Assembly: GCA_025200525.1 (NCBI GenBank) | Contig: CM045761.1 | Location: forward strand, 41,486,190-41,550,189 | DNA: 64,000 nt | Origin: Camellia lanceoleosa | Lineage: Eukaryota > Streptophyta > Magnoliopsida > Ericales > Theaceae | Reading direction: 5' to 3' | Shown here: positions 24,095 to 36,747 of the stretch, piece after piece | Layout: each line of letters begins with the position of its first letter | Numbering within the stretch: position 1 is the first letter of the stretch | Made by a program: the position numbers and the translations under genes | The notes under the pieces: generated by a model | What the model saw: the letters and a program-made list of their open reading frames with translations, nothing else | Told to the model about the DNA's origin: nothing | The model's database searches: none

Positions 24095-25548
24095 CTGCAT
24101 TAAGAACATATAATAGCTCCAATTAGTTTCTACAAACAACCACAATATGGAAAAAAATCCATCTCTAAATTTTCAAAAAAAAAAGTTAAGACTAATTTGT
24201 ACACACCACAAACGAGGTTTACTATGATAAATAACTGGAATACTATAGCTTAACTCTCAAAAATCTAAAAGGATGTGTCAAATAACAAATAAGTTTCCGT
24301 CATTGAGCTGGATGAGATCCTTATGAAGTGTGCAATTAGGAAGCATCAAATATTATTACATGCTTATATATATATATAAAGAAGAGTAAAATAATACGTT
24401 TGATTGTTATAACTCATCCACGCTGGCTCAATAGCAACTAGAAAAGATCCTAACCATAATCTATAACTACAAGCTAGCTTAATATATTTATTTCGATTCT
24501 CTCTCAGAGACAGGATGTTGGAGTTTATGGAGCGTTGGTATCCTACTGACAATCTTGCTTCACAGATTGTGATGCACTCAGTGAACTTACTTGGTCTTCA
24601 TTTTTCCCATCATATTGATATTATTCATCAAATTAGTTTCTGCTTGTCTAAATGCTCCGAATCTGATCATTAGCCCATTGAGCTCATCAAGGTGTCACTA
24701 ACTTTTTCGCATTTGGTGGGGAAATTTGAAAAGGACGAAATAAATAAATAACTCAGAACTGGATTGCAGATACTTTATTGGTCTTTATTATTTGAAAAGG
24801 ACGAAATAAATAAATAACTCAGATACTAATTATTTAGTCAACCAAGAAAGTAATCGGAGAGCTCTTTTTTTTTTTTTTTTTACATGCATAATATTACCTT
24901 TGTATAACCTACAACATAAAAGGAAGGTAACAATGATATATTATGATTCAAAAACACAATAATTTTATCCTAGTAAATGGCATCATGGCAAAAACTATTA
25001 CATTGAGGAAAGGAATAAGCCTAGAAAATGTGATGAACTCAATGAGACCAAAGAGTGACGTCACAGAAAAATTGATTGTAAAATGAATGAACAACTTACA
25101 GCCATGGAGATCAAAGAATAAAAATTAAAAAAGTACAACAATATTTAACTTTATTAAAACAGAACCATCTGGGAATACCTTCCTCTTACACAACAAGAAT
25201 GCGCAAGAGAAATATAGATAGGAGGCCTTTAGCAATGAAACTCTCACCTCAAAGATGAGAGATTCCGAGGCCTTAATGTTACAGCTCTTAACACCAGCTG
25301 TTTCCTTTAGCCACATGTATTCTTTGCACTCACCATTTGAAAATTACTGTTTGTTGGCTTTTGAGGTGACAGCCTCTAAGAAATTGACAATTGCTCCATG
25401 TTCAATGTGAATGTTTTTGGCTAAAGTTACAAAAAGTCTATACATATGTAAGTGATCATCTACATGAAACTACATGTTTATAACCAATGATAATCACATG
25501 GCAAAGAAGGAACATCAATAATAAGAAAATTTAAGGGACCAAACAAAC
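24095..25548. other. Unassigned interior of the CACTA element
   Basis: I see no recognisable exon. A 32-bp phrase (atttgaaaaggacgaaataaataaataactcag) occurs twice at about 24724-24820, a small local duplication. A T-run lies at 24867-24885. The ORFs here are short and lack splice support. Confidence 0.4.
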
Positions 25549-25623
25549 CTCTCGCTGCATATAACATCGCCAGTTCCTGAAACCGGATGTCATAACAAAT
25601 ACCAATACCAATACGCCCAACTT
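25549..25623 (-). pseudogene. Omega-amidase (nitrilase family) exon, captured
   Basis: A 75-bp exon with acceptor tttgtgcag|aag and donor gcgagag|gtttgt encodes EVGRIGIGICYDIRFQELAM and then LYAAR. GICYDIRF contains the catalytic Cys of the carbon-nitrogen hydrolase (nitrilase) family, and the surrounding residues match plant omega-amidase (NIT2-like), which hydrolyses alpha-ketoglutaramate and related acids. Only this exon could be identified. Its neighbours with the catalytic Glu and Lys are not seen, so the fragment cannot encode an enzyme. Confidence 0.7.
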
Positions 25624-27619
25624 CTGCACAAACAAATTGATTTTCATGAAATGGAATTCCAATCAACGGAGTTTAATTCAGTAAACAATAATGCAGAACA
25701 AACTTTAAATTCTCCTGAGTCATAAAACAACCACTATATCTATTTAGAATAAAATTACAACTCCAAAAGAGGATGTGATAAAATTACATCAGTCATTCTA
25801 GAAAAGCACATGCAATCGATTACCACAAAATAGGTTTAAAATTCATTGGAATTGTTTCATCATTTGATGTTTTTTGGGTTTATTCTGTATTTTGGTTGCT
25901 TGATTCAACCCAAAGGATTTTTTATCCTTCTATCTAACTTTCCCTTTAAGAGTTTAGTGAACATTTGGATGTAGATTTTCCTGCTAATGCCATTTAGATT
26001 TCTCCCTGGAACAGAACCCCTATGTTTGAGGAAACTTACAACTACTCATTGCAAACCTATTAAACACCAAGAAAATATTAGATAAGAAAAGCACAAACCA
26101 GATCAATCATCTTTTATCTTCCAATGATTGTAGCTAGATTGAGTCGTAGTAAAAAAATAAAAAATAAATAAATAAATTTACAAAATGAAAATGTTTCTCT
26201 TCATTTACGTGTCAATTCTAGTCATTTAGCTACTTGCAAGCTGTTAATAAGTGAAACATAGTATCATGAATTCCCCCTCCCTATCTATTCCTGACAACAG
26301 AAAAATAAGGAAACAAAAGAAAGAGAAAAAAAAAACTTCCAATCAAATGACTTACTCAAAGGCCATACAATAAAAAGCATAATTGAGGAAACAATGTCTT
26401 TCAGACACAAGAAATCCAAATAATCAAAATGATTGTTACATAGCCACCCCTTCGAGCACTCCTTTTAATTTAATAAGCATAATTAAATTAAATTAAAACT
26501 AAAATTGAAGATGAAAATCATTAATTAAGCTATACTCTCAGTTGCCTCTATTTACACACACACACACACACACAAATGCAAGACCTTGCCTCCCAATGAC
26601 CATTAATGTGGTTCATGGCTAAATTTTTAACACATTTCTACAAGGAAAAATCAAACTCTATGGGAGAGCCCCATCAACAGTGCAAGCTTTGTTGAATAAC
26701 ATTTTCTGAAGGCAAAAGGGAAATTTTGTAGCCAATCATTAGAGAAATATATATTTTAGATGGTACATACAAATAATGATAAACACAAATACACAATATA
26801 ACAGAACCAGTAATTTTGTCTGAATGAACAGATTCATTTTGATTGTGCCATACCCCACAATGGTCAATGAGTTCTCAACCATATCTCATGTTTGTATACA
26901 TGTTCAAGGAATGATGCAATCCACAAAAAGAGTAAGGAAAACCAAAATAAAACAAGCATTCAAGTTGGGACATTCATTCCCTTTCCCTATTTATTAAGCC
27001 CTAACCATAATTCCTCCCATAACTATATAAAATCCTAAATAGTCCATGGTACAATGAAAACCTACCAATTTCAACTTTTAAATCCCTCAACGTTCTGTCC
27101 TACGTCAGAGAACTTTCAAATGCAAACTCAATAAGGTTTCATACCGTCTACTCCACCTAACATATGGGCAAAATTTAAGTTTTTAATGTGGAAATATTTC
27201 CCAATATAAGATAGCAATGGCGATAACTTTTCTAGGTAACAAAAATCATAAATGAGAAATAATAAGGGTTAGCTTTGGGTTATACACCAGTTATAGTACA
27301 AACGGTTAGCATTATTGTACAGGCAACAAATAAAAACATACTTACAGACATAGCCAAGTGAAAATAAAACAGAGCCAAGTAAAAAAATGATCAGAGTAGT
27401 AGTATAGGCATTTTGAAGCAGAGAGGGAAAGAGAGGGAGAGAGATTGTAGCCAATACCAAGGATATGTGCAGAATGAGAATCCCATGGAAATTTCTTGCG
27501 TCTAATAACATGAAAGAGAGCCTTTACAAATAAGATTTAATCACTGAACCAACACAAACAAAACACAATCATCAACGAACACAAACAAAACAAAATCACT
27601 GAATCAGATTTACCATAGT

Positions 27620-27673
<54 letters not shown>

Positions 27674-28239
27674 AAGGGGTAGATCCGAACCTTTCTGCCT
27701 TCTCTCAATGCCTTGATCTCCGCATATGCAATGCCTTGATCTGCATAAACAAAAATCAACAACCAAATCAAAAGAGAGACCTTCGAAACCGAGAGAGAGA
27801 GAGAGAAAGAGAGAGACCTTCGAAATCGAGAAACAGAGAGAGCTTCGAAATCAAAATTGCCGAGATGTCATTCTGAGATAAATCACGGAGCTGAAGCAGA
27901 TTTTGAAGGATTCGATTGGTTTTTCTGAGATTGTAGACGACAGTGCTCAAAATCGAACTTCGAAATCGCAATCGCAATCGCTCTGAGAAACTACGAGATT
28001 GAAGCCATACGGATGCAAATAGGTTGGCTCTGAGAAATTTCAAAATCGCAATCGCTCTGAAGAAGAATCGAGAGAGAGCTAGAGAGTGAGAGATTTGAGT
28101 GAGTGCTAGATTTGAACTAGACGGCGGTGAGTTCTGAAAATAAAGGTTTGGAGAGACAAAATAGGGTCCGTAGGGAGACAGGATTTGGAGGCGCTTCAAA
28201 GCGTCTTTTATTCATAAAACGGGGTCGTTTTGATTCATA
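25624..28239. other. Non-coding interior of the CACTA element, right part
   Basis: A/T-rich sequence with an (AC)n run at about 26549-26575 and a compound (AC)n(AT)n(AG)n microsatellite at about 27616-27672. From 27700 to 28200 the minus strand is CT-rich, like a 5' leader. The ORF there (27768-28199) is rich in Ser, Leu and Arg and is probably only leader sequence of a captured gene. Confidence 0.4.
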
Positions 28240-28369
28240 TCAAATGCGACGTTTAAAAAACGCCGTTGATTATTAGAAAAAGTGACGTTTAATAAAACGT
28301 CATTTATGAAACGCCATTAATTCCCTAATTTCCTGTAGTGACATGTCATTTTGTGATTAGTCTACATAA

Positions 28370-28910
28370 ATTAAGTTAATTTTTAAATCCTCTTAATCAT
28401 TGCCAACAATATATGAATATTATTTCCTTAAAATTTTATGATTTCAAAATATACAATGATATTGTTATTATTTTTAGTTTCAATGGTTATGGTATGAAAT
28501 CTGTATCTATAACTATATTTCTATCTATACTATTATATAAAAATATTCTTGGTTAATTTTTAAATCACCTTAATCAATGCCAATAATATATTAGTATTAT
28601 TATTTCTTCAAATTTTGTGATTCAAAACATGCAATAATGTAATTATTATTTTTAGTTTCAATGATTATGATATGAAATTTATATCTATAACTATATTTCT
28701 ATCTATGCTATTATATAAAAATATTCTTGGTAAATTTTTAAATCTTCTTAATCATTGCCAATAATATATTAGTATTATTTTTAAAATTTTGTAATTTCAA
28801 GACATGCAATGATGTAATTACTATTTTTTGTTTCAATGGTTATGATATGAAATCTATATCTATATTTATATTTCTATCTATATTATTATATAAAAATATT
28901 ATGGGCTCAA
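28370..28910. repeat. Tandem repeat, about 185-bp unit, three copies
   Basis: The blocks 'tcttaatcattgccaata...tttcaatggttatgatatgaaatctatatctataac...ctatactattatataaaaatattcttgg' recur three times in a row with few changes. The tctatactattatataaaa phrase resembles the 5' end of some plant Helitrons, but no CTRR terminus with hairpin could be paired with it. Confidence 0.7.
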
Positions 28911-30524
28911 TAAATTTAAAACTTCTAATCTAAGGCTAGGTTTGGCATAACCTATATAATATAATCCATCTTTTTATCTTTTTATCTTTTTTCCATCACA
29001 TCACCTCTCTACTTTTCTGCACATCTTTTCGTAAAAAGACAAAAAATACATTTTTTTAGGACACCCCAACCCAACCCTAAATCATATATATATATATATA
29101 TTATTAAAAGTAGTATTTGTCCTTTACTTAGATGGCACATTCTAAAGGGTTATTTTTTTCTTAAAAAGTCACATCAGCATGTTTTTTTCATTTACCTATA
29201 AAGTTCTACACAAACTCAATTTTAATATAATAATCAATTTTATATGGACTCTATTTGGTAAATACTTATTTTTCATATATTTTTCATCGCGTATTTAGTT
29301 TTGCCGTTGTCAGATTTTTTCTATATAGACGATATTTTAATTTAATTATTATAATATTTGAAAAAAATATCTCGATATACAAATAAATAAATAAGACATA
29401 ATGTGTTATGCGCATTGTACGGACCAAATTAATTTTATTTTATATTTTATATTTTGTCTATCTTATTGATGTCTTAATATTAATTTTTTATTTAACATGA
29501 AATTACATATTACAAAATATTTATATTTAATTTAAATTTTATATACCTATATACAATATTTATGAATAATTCAAAAAAAAATTAAAGAAAAAATCAATAC
29601 TTTACACATTTAATTCGTATATTTCTTCATAATCAAATTACAACATATTTATGTTTAATCTTTTAAATAAATTTTTTGTAGTTCTATTTCTATTTATTTT
29701 TATTTTCTAAATAAATATAAATATAAAAATAAAAATTAAATTAAATAATTAGAATCACTTTTAAATTTATATTATTAATTCTCTTTATAATTTAACTATT
29801 AATTTTTAAATCAAAATGAGCGTTTATTTTACTGTCTTATAATTTAATATATATCATATAAAATCATTATATGATAATTACACTTTTATAGTACAATAGA
29901 ACTAACATTATCAAAATAAACAAATAATTTAACTAAATTTATTATATTATATATAAGTATTCAAGTAACATTTTTATAGAACGAGAATAAGACTAAGATT
30001 TTTAAAATAAATCATTTAAATTAAAATTTTATTTTAAATTTAAATTAATAGTATTCTTTTGTAACACATATTATAATACAAAATATCATTATATTAATTA
30101 AAGTTAACTCCATTGTGATTTTATGTTAGACATCATATTTTTAGAAGTGATTTTACATGCACGTGTAGCGTCCTATGTGATATTGATTGATTAAAATAAT
30201 ATAACCCAATTTTTTTGTTAAATTTTTTGAAGATAAATTGATAAATGCAAAATGATAAATAGTGTGGAGTATTATTTTAAAAAATAATGATTCATCGAAA
30301 ATGATTGTGTATATTTAAGGCACCTATTAATGTTCCTTTAATAATTTTTAAATAAAAATTTTTGAATTTATAATATTACTGATAATGCACCTTTATGAGT
30401 TTTGCCAGAAAAGATATGCAAAAATAATTTGACTAGAATAAAAATTTTGCGATTATTATGATATATCACATAATTAATCAAAATCCCTTTGAAAACTGAA
30501 ATTATTAAAGTTATAGAGATTTTG
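28911..30524. other. AT-rich spacer with a MITE remnant
   Basis: No gene. Around 28945-29065 a 'tctctacttttctgcacatcttttcgtaa' core matches the MITEs at 9953 and 51795. The remainder is extremely A/T-rich low-complexity sequence. Confidence 0.45.
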
Positions 30525-31169
30525 TGTCACGCCTCGAAGATTAACACAAATAGATCCATCAACTTCTATTTACATTATCTTATTTTCCAATCAACCCCTC
30601 CAATGCTTAGTATATATCTAGGGAATATAACTCCTTAACATAGACAACATCATCAATCTCTCACATGTATATTCATTAAACATCAAGAGATTTATAAAAA
30701 AAATATTCCACAGGTAAATATATATTCAATATTCCTAGAATATAAATCTATATCATGTGGCACAATAAGTCAAGTACAAATTAATGCCCTCAAGAGTTAC
30801 AAATTCTAAACCCGATTACATAAAAGTGATTTTCAAACGCATACAGCCTTTGGTTTGTCAAAAATAATTATAACAAAAGAAAAGAGCATTGTACTCTCAA
30901 AATATATTCTACGCCTCTAACTTGGTGGGATCACCACATCATTTTCTGCATAAAATCTCATAGGATGAGTACAAAACCTAGTAGAAAAATCTTATCAAAG
31001 TATATACATTTTATACTATCTCTACAGATGAATGCATATGCTGTATTATATTCAAAAACATATATATCTATCTTTTGAATTGGTACACAATGTAATTTTG
31101 AAAATTTAACAATTCAATAATTTCAATGTAGTTCAAAGGGGCGGTAAATAAGATTTAGGTAATCCCTAG
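30525..31169. mobile_element. Chromovirus-like LTR, left part (interrupted)
   Basis: Begins tgtcacgcctcgaag, a start common to plant Ty3/gypsy chromovirus LTRs read from the outer side, and continues with typical LTR-like text. It stops at the Athila-like insertion and appears to continue at 51001. No primer site flanks its left end, so it is probably a solo LTR or fragment. Confidence 0.45.
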
Positions 31170-32272
31170 TGATGGGTCATTTCACACACCAAAAATAAAT
31201 ACTAAACTATACCAAATTTTTTAGAATAATAGTAAGTTCAGGTATCGATCCACAGGGACAATTGTGAAATTAAACTAATTTAATTGCTAGATTCCTAAAT
31301 TAATTTTGATTAAAAGATTGATGGATATTATGACTAAACAAGAATTAAATGAAATTGAATAATTAAATTGGCAATTAAAATTAGGGTTTGAGATATTAGT
31401 TTTTGAGAGAAAATCATAGGGCAAAGAATTCACCACTAACCACATAAATGAGATTTAACATCGACCATCAATTGCAATCAAGTTTGAAATACTCAATATT
31501 TCACAACTACAAGTTTGAAATATTGATCAAGAGGTTTGTCGCATTCAACATACAGGCACGAATCATTCCGAGTAGCATGAAACTTTTGCTCTAAACTATG
31601 GTAGCAACACGACCCATCTCTCATAGCATGACTCGTCTCGTACTTTGAACACAAACACAAAGAAAACAATTGTATGAAAAGCATTAAACAATCACAGAAA
31701 GTAAAATACTTGAAGAGATGAAAAGAATAATTATTATAAACTTCTAAAACGTCTATACATTTATTCAAACCGTTTCACAATCAAAGCTTATGAAAAATCC
31801 TATTACATGGCTAGGGTTTCATCAAAACCCTAGAAAAGAATAACCTAGCCACTCATGAAGGAGTGGGAAGAGGTGGAAAAGATAGAAGCCCCTATGAAAA
31901 TTGCCTCTCAAGCTTAAGGAAAAATCACATTCTCTAAACCCTAGCCTTCCTTTTCTTAGAATAAATTTTGAACCCTAGGCTAGCCTATTTTTCCTTCTTT
32001 TATTCTCAACAGAACACACCCAAAATTCTGTGCACGCATCCCTAGATGGGCTGCTCGAGCGATGGTGGGCCACACGTACGGTCCACGTGCAATGAGGTGG
32101 CTGGCTTGGATTTTTCGCTTCTCGTACGGAGAATATGCTTTCGCTCCCTTTTTGATTGAATTTGCATATCTGTACAAGTGCATAAACATATCATTTCCAC
32201 CAAATAAACAGAATTAAAAGACTATAAATGTAACTTAAACGACCTCAATATGGTACCTTTTGACCTACATCA
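31170..32272 (-). repeat. 3' LTR of the Athila-like element
   Basis: 1103 bp, starting tgatgggtcatttcacaca. It matches 49937-51000 nearly throughout. It differs by point changes and by about 40 extra bases near 31480-31535 (around the doubled 'caagtttgaaatat' phrase). That divergence argues against a very recent insertion. Confidence 0.9.
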
Positions 32273-32283
32273 CATCCCCCAAC
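32273..32283 (-). other. Polypurine tract of the Athila-like element
   Basis: On the minus strand GTTGGGGGATG directly precedes the 3' LTR. This is where plus-strand DNA synthesis would be primed. A second G-run (about 33540-33547, inverse of cccccca) lies upstream. Confidence 0.7.
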
Positions 32284-32852
32284 TTACATTTTGCTAGTCC
32301 TCGAGCAAAACAAAAGAGATAAGAAAAGTAAAATAACTCTAAGCCACTTTCGTAGGGATCACGATTGCATTTAGCGTATGCAACAAGCCTATAAACCATA
32401 AGGTTATCCCAAGTGGACGAGTATAATGTCGTAAGGGTTTCCAGAAATGATACCCACAAACATTAACATATTCATATCTGCTCAACAACAATAAACCACA
32501 CTACTCCACCTAACAATCTACTTATGTGCCACTATAGTGTGATATTAAGATATGATGAATCATTGAAAGCACAGTGGACAAGCATGAAGGAATCTATTGA
32601 GCCAAAACCATAATTCAGTTAATACATAAGTAAAGTCCCCTGTACTTGTAAATGCTAGTAGACACATTGTTAGTACCCTCGATGTAAAGTGCAATCTCCA
32701 TATTAGTTAACTGTCTACTAGAATAGCCTAGTGTAACTCATAATAACATCCAACATATACAAAAAAAACTAAACTGTTACAGCCAAGATTCTCAAAAGCT
32801 TCTTTTTTTTTTTTTTGGGAAGAGGGAAAGACTACAATATCCTGATCCATTA

Positions 32853-33167
32853 TGCTTTCTAATTAACTCATGTAACAAGCATTAGGCCAATGACTCCCAA
32901 ACCAGACGGTTTTAGGGCACTAGGTGTGAAGACACCCCTACGGGCTTAATAACTCGAGTTGAAAAGGCTATGAATCCGAACAAGTCATTATCTTTATTTT
33001 TCTTTAACTGTGCAATGTCTAAGTCCCTTAAGCTTTCTAATTAACCCATGTAGCAAATGTTGGGCCAATGACTTCCAAACTAGATGGTTTTAGGGCACAA
33101 GGTGTGGAGATACCCCTACAGACTTTATAACTCAAGTTAAAGAGGTTACGAACCCAAACAAGTCAAG
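32853..33167. repeat. Direct duplication in the 3' region of the Athila-like element
   Basis: Two diverged copies (32853-32986 and 33031-33167) share 'ctttctaattaac.catgta.caa', 'ggttttagggcac.aggtgtg' and 'acgaacccaaacaagtca' blocks, about 178 bp apart. They are non-coding and lie between the extra ORF and the 3' LTR. Confidence 0.65.
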
Positions 33168-34366
33168 TATTTTATTTTATTTATTTTTATTTTATTTTTT
33201 AAGAATCTTGGCTACTTATTTATTCTTTTTTGCAACCCTAGTAATTATCAATGACGTACACCAGGGATTATAATAGAGAAGCCATTGTTATGATAGTGTG
33301 TTCATGTAAATCAATGCATACTCATGACAAGTGTACTAATACCACAAACACAAACAACTCTCTTAGTGCAAACATCACATGCACATCTGCCCAATAAACC
33401 CTTTTCATACAAGCTCACTATATTCCCCAATTAACATATGCTCATATCACAACCATACTGGTACAAAGTGAACATCAAGTGAAGTGGTGCAATCAAGTGC
33501 AGCAAGTACAAACATGAATTGTTTTTATAAAAACCCTCACCCCCCAACTAGAATACAACATTGTCCTCAATGTAAGCAATTGTACAGTAGATAGTAAAAT
33601 GAGAGAAAGAAAAGATCTTACCAGACGGTGTAGGCGCACATCCAGCGAGGCAAGGACACCCAAACACACATACACTCTTTTTTTTTTTTTTTTTAAACGG
33701 TACAATATAAATGAAAAAGAAATAAAATAAAATAAAACTAAACAAAAATAAATAAAGAAATAAAATAAAGAAAATATACAGATATCACTGATGTAGATCT
33801 GGCGGTGGTGGAAAATGCTGCTCAAATAGGGCATGCATTAGTGTCGGAGTCTCGAAGGCCTCATCATGAACCCTAGCACCAAGTTGCTCAAACCGCTACT
33901 GGCTCGAGTCCAAGTATATGTAGAAATCAGTTTGCAGAGATACAACTGACTATTGATACCCATAAAATACCGCCTATGAGTAATCCCAATAGGCCTGGTA
34001 GTCAGCCCAGAGATCAACCACCGATTGTTGAATAGCGGCTTGATTATCCAAAAGAGCCTGATATTGCGCCCTCGTCATACGAAATGGTAGTGGCGCTAGT
34101 GTTGGTATGGCGGCAGGCTTTACTGGGGTATCATTAGGATTGGCCGAGGCATCGGGGAGGAGTAATGGAGGTGACAGGTGAGCAGTGGTTTGGCGCCGAT
34201 TGGTTTTACCATAAAACGTTGGCGGTAGAAGTTGAATCTCATTGGGTTCAAGTGGGTATGTCCCTTAGCCTTTCATAAGTGCAGTGATGAGGTTAGCGAA
34301 AGGGAGGGCCCATGTAGAACCCCCTCGGGTGTTGCGCAACTTGACTTTATCAAGGATACGGTTCAT

Positions 34367-34846
34367 CTAGTTGAAGATCAAAGTAAGAATGTCGACCCAA
34401 AATCTAAAGTCAAATCGGTGCAAGGCACGAAGAAAGTCCCCTCGCTGCTCTTCCTTATGGCCTAGAGAGATGATATTCTTTTTAAGAATCACATCAAGGA
34501 AGAGGAAGCGGCGCGGTAAGTTAGCCCGACGGATGCTAGTGCAGTTGTCATCATCCTGTCGCCCCTCATAAAATTCGGTCACCAATGCCAGGACTGTGAG
34601 TTCCCGAGTGAACACCGGGAACTGCTCTTTATCGATAGTGTCCATAGAATAGTGGAGAACCTCGGCAGTAGAAACTAGTGCGACCACTAACTCCACCATG
34701 TCAACAAGGGACAAAAGAGCTCCCAGGGCCTCATCACTAACGTACATATTCTGATAAAAGACTCGTACAATGTGAGGATACGCTGGTTCCGTGACAGTGC
34801 AGATGCCCATGAGGCCTCGGTCTTCAAGTTGTTGGACACTCCACAC
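34367..34846 (-). pseudogene. Extra 3' ORF of the Athila-like element
   Basis: A 159-codon frame downstream of integrase, with a further overlapping frame up to 34953. It contains VRVFYQNMYV near the start, a region of charged and aliphatic residues, and GDFLRALHRFDFRFWVDIL near the end. This pattern resembles the 'putative plant transposon protein' domain found in plant retroelement ORFs. Athila elements carry an extra ORF at this place, sometimes called env-like. No signal peptide or membrane segment is visible, so an envelope role is not supported here. The frame is truncated at both sides. Confidence 0.5.
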
Positions 34847-35649
34847 AGTAGGTTAATGGTGTTGGAAGTATTCCACATCAAAGGATGTATCACAGGCAAT
34901 TGGTTTGTTGGCCCAGGTGTCCGTTGGTACATCCCTAGTGGCAATATTGGCATTGCGAGGCCGTTTAGGTGCTTGGCAGGATGATATAGACATCCAAAAT
35001 AAATATAGCACTTTAGAAAAATATCATAATGCCTAACAAGGGTATAATCTTCATGCGAAAACCACGAGTACTACTTTTCTCTCTAACTATGTTTGTAACT
35101 TTCCCTATTCTCCAACAGGGTGACAGACTAGGTTGATTCGGTATCCAGAATCGAGGCGCATAAAGCTAACTCGACCTAATGGGGCTGCCATATAGAGTTC
35201 AAGTCGGGGTGGTTTTGAAGCAATCTCCACACCCTTGGGTATTTAAACCAGACTATAGTCTCGGAAATTCTAGACCTTTGCATTCTAGGCTTTGCTATTC
35301 GAACTCTAGTTTCCACCATTTAAGTTGATCTCCTAGGAACTCACTACAAACACAGTTAGATGGTTATACCAGACCGTCAGATGTCGTTCAGACATGGCTA
35401 ACACCAAAGGAATTACACCTTTAGAGGATTTAAAGTCTCCTAGATGCCATATAAAGCATAACAAGAATAAATAAAAATATAATAAAAGAGAAATGAAGGA
35501 AAAGAGAACAAGACATCAATCTCTCAATTATAGTAAAAAAGGTTTATCAAAGCAATTGACTCAATCATATCCCCATTTTCAATCCCCTCTATATATGGCT
35601 TCAGTCTTTGGCCATTCACTTTGAAAGTGGTGCCATTCCTTGGATCTTA

Positions 35650-36705
35650 CACTTAAACGGTGCCATGAATAAAAGCCTCTATAACCACAAAGGGACCATC
35701 CCATCTTGATCTAAGCTTACCCAGAAAAAGTTTCAATTTTGAGTTAAAAAGCCATACTTTTTGGTTGGATTCAAAGGATTTTCTATTAATGTGCTTATCA
35801 TGGAATTTCTTAGTTTGAGTTTTAAAAATATTTGAACTCTCATATGCATCATTTCGAATTTCCTCCAACTCATTGAGTTTTAATTTCCGATTGAGCCCAA
35901 CTGCGGCCATATCGAAGTTAAACTTCTTCATGGCTCACAACGCTTGGTGCTCAAGTTCATCCAGGAGGTGGCAAGCTTTGCCCAACACCGCCCTATATGG
36001 TGACATCCCAATGGGTGTCTTATAAGCAGTGTGGTAGGCCCATAATGCACCAATCAAATGTTTTGACCAATCTTTCCTATCTGGTCTCACCGTTTTCTCT
36101 ATTATGTGTTTCACCTCCCTATTAGAGACTTCCACTTGGCCACTAGTTTAAGGGTGGTATGGAGTGCCAACTTTATAAGTGATAGATTATTTCTTAACTA
36201 CCAACTCAAAGAATCGATTACAAAAATGCGTACCCTGATCACTTATTATGGCTATAGGAAACCCAAAATGACTAAAGATGTTTTCATGCAAAAATTTGAT
36301 TACTACTTTATGATCGTTTGATCGAGTAGCTATTGCCTCCATCCACTTAGACACATAATCCACTACCAAGAGAATATACCCAAACCCGAACGATGACAAG
36401 AAAGGGCCCATAAAATCAATCCCCCAAACATCAAAAATCTCTACCACAAGAATATGGAACATTGGTATCATATCACGATGAGATATCGAACCCATTTGTT
36501 GACAGCGTAAACAAGTTCTACAAAATTTATGGGCATCTTTAAAAATGATGGGCCAATAAAACCCACTTTGTAAAATCTTAGTGGTCATTTTATGCCCACT
36601 AAAATGACCGCCACATGCAGAAGAATGACAAAAAATAAGAATACTATGCACCTTCCTCTCTGGCATATATCGTCGGATCACTTGGTCGGAGCAATATTTA
36701 AACAA
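35650..36705 (-). pseudogene. Integrase of the Athila-like element
   Basis: The minus strand encodes an HHCC-type zinc finger (HSSACGGHF...CRTCLRCQQMG), then FDVWGIDFMGPF (first catalytic Asp) and IISDQGTHFCN (second Asp). The part after the core reads [20 protein letters not shown], followed by a C-terminal region with LRSRWDGPFVV. At least two breaks exist: an in-frame stop just after the core near 36185 and another near 35935 between the segments. The enzyme would insert the element's DNA copy; this one cannot be made whole. Confidence 0.85.
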
Positions 36706-36747
36706 CTCCGGATCCTTCCAAAAATAATACCTGACCTGCGAAAAGAA

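Larger units (their letters stand above)
19594..28340. mobile_element. CACTA (En/Spm) element, 8.7 kb, carrying host gene pieces
   Basis: The left end is CACTGCTGGAAAT and the right end, inverted, is CACTACAGGAAAT; about 20 of the first 30 positions agree. A 3-bp duplication ACA flanks it (19591-19593 and 28341-28343), as expected of CACTA elements. Subterminal repeats of the form GCGGCGTTTTTAAAAACGCCGC crowd both ends. No TNP2-type transposase is recognisable, so mobility would depend on a helper. On the minus strand it carries split fragments of at least two host genes: an F-box/LRR gene at 22.3-24.1 kb and an omega-amidase exon at 25.6 kb. Unidentified exons lie at 20.3-21.2 kb. This is the arrangement called Pack-CACTA. 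Confidence 0.8.

Noticed and set aside
27768..28199. 143-codon minus-strand ORF at the right end of the CACTA element
   Set aside because: Low-complexity Ser/Leu/Arg composition from a GA/CT-rich tract, and no recognisable domain. A leader sequence is more likely.
33493..33834. 113-codon minus-strand ORF in the Athila-like element
   Set aside because: Mostly Phe/Ile/Tyr from an A-rich tract and not similar to any retroelement protein known to me.
34367..34846. Envelope protein of a retrovirus-like element
   Set aside because: The position fits an env-like ORF, but no signal peptide, cleavage site or membrane segment is visible. It is called only an extra ORF.
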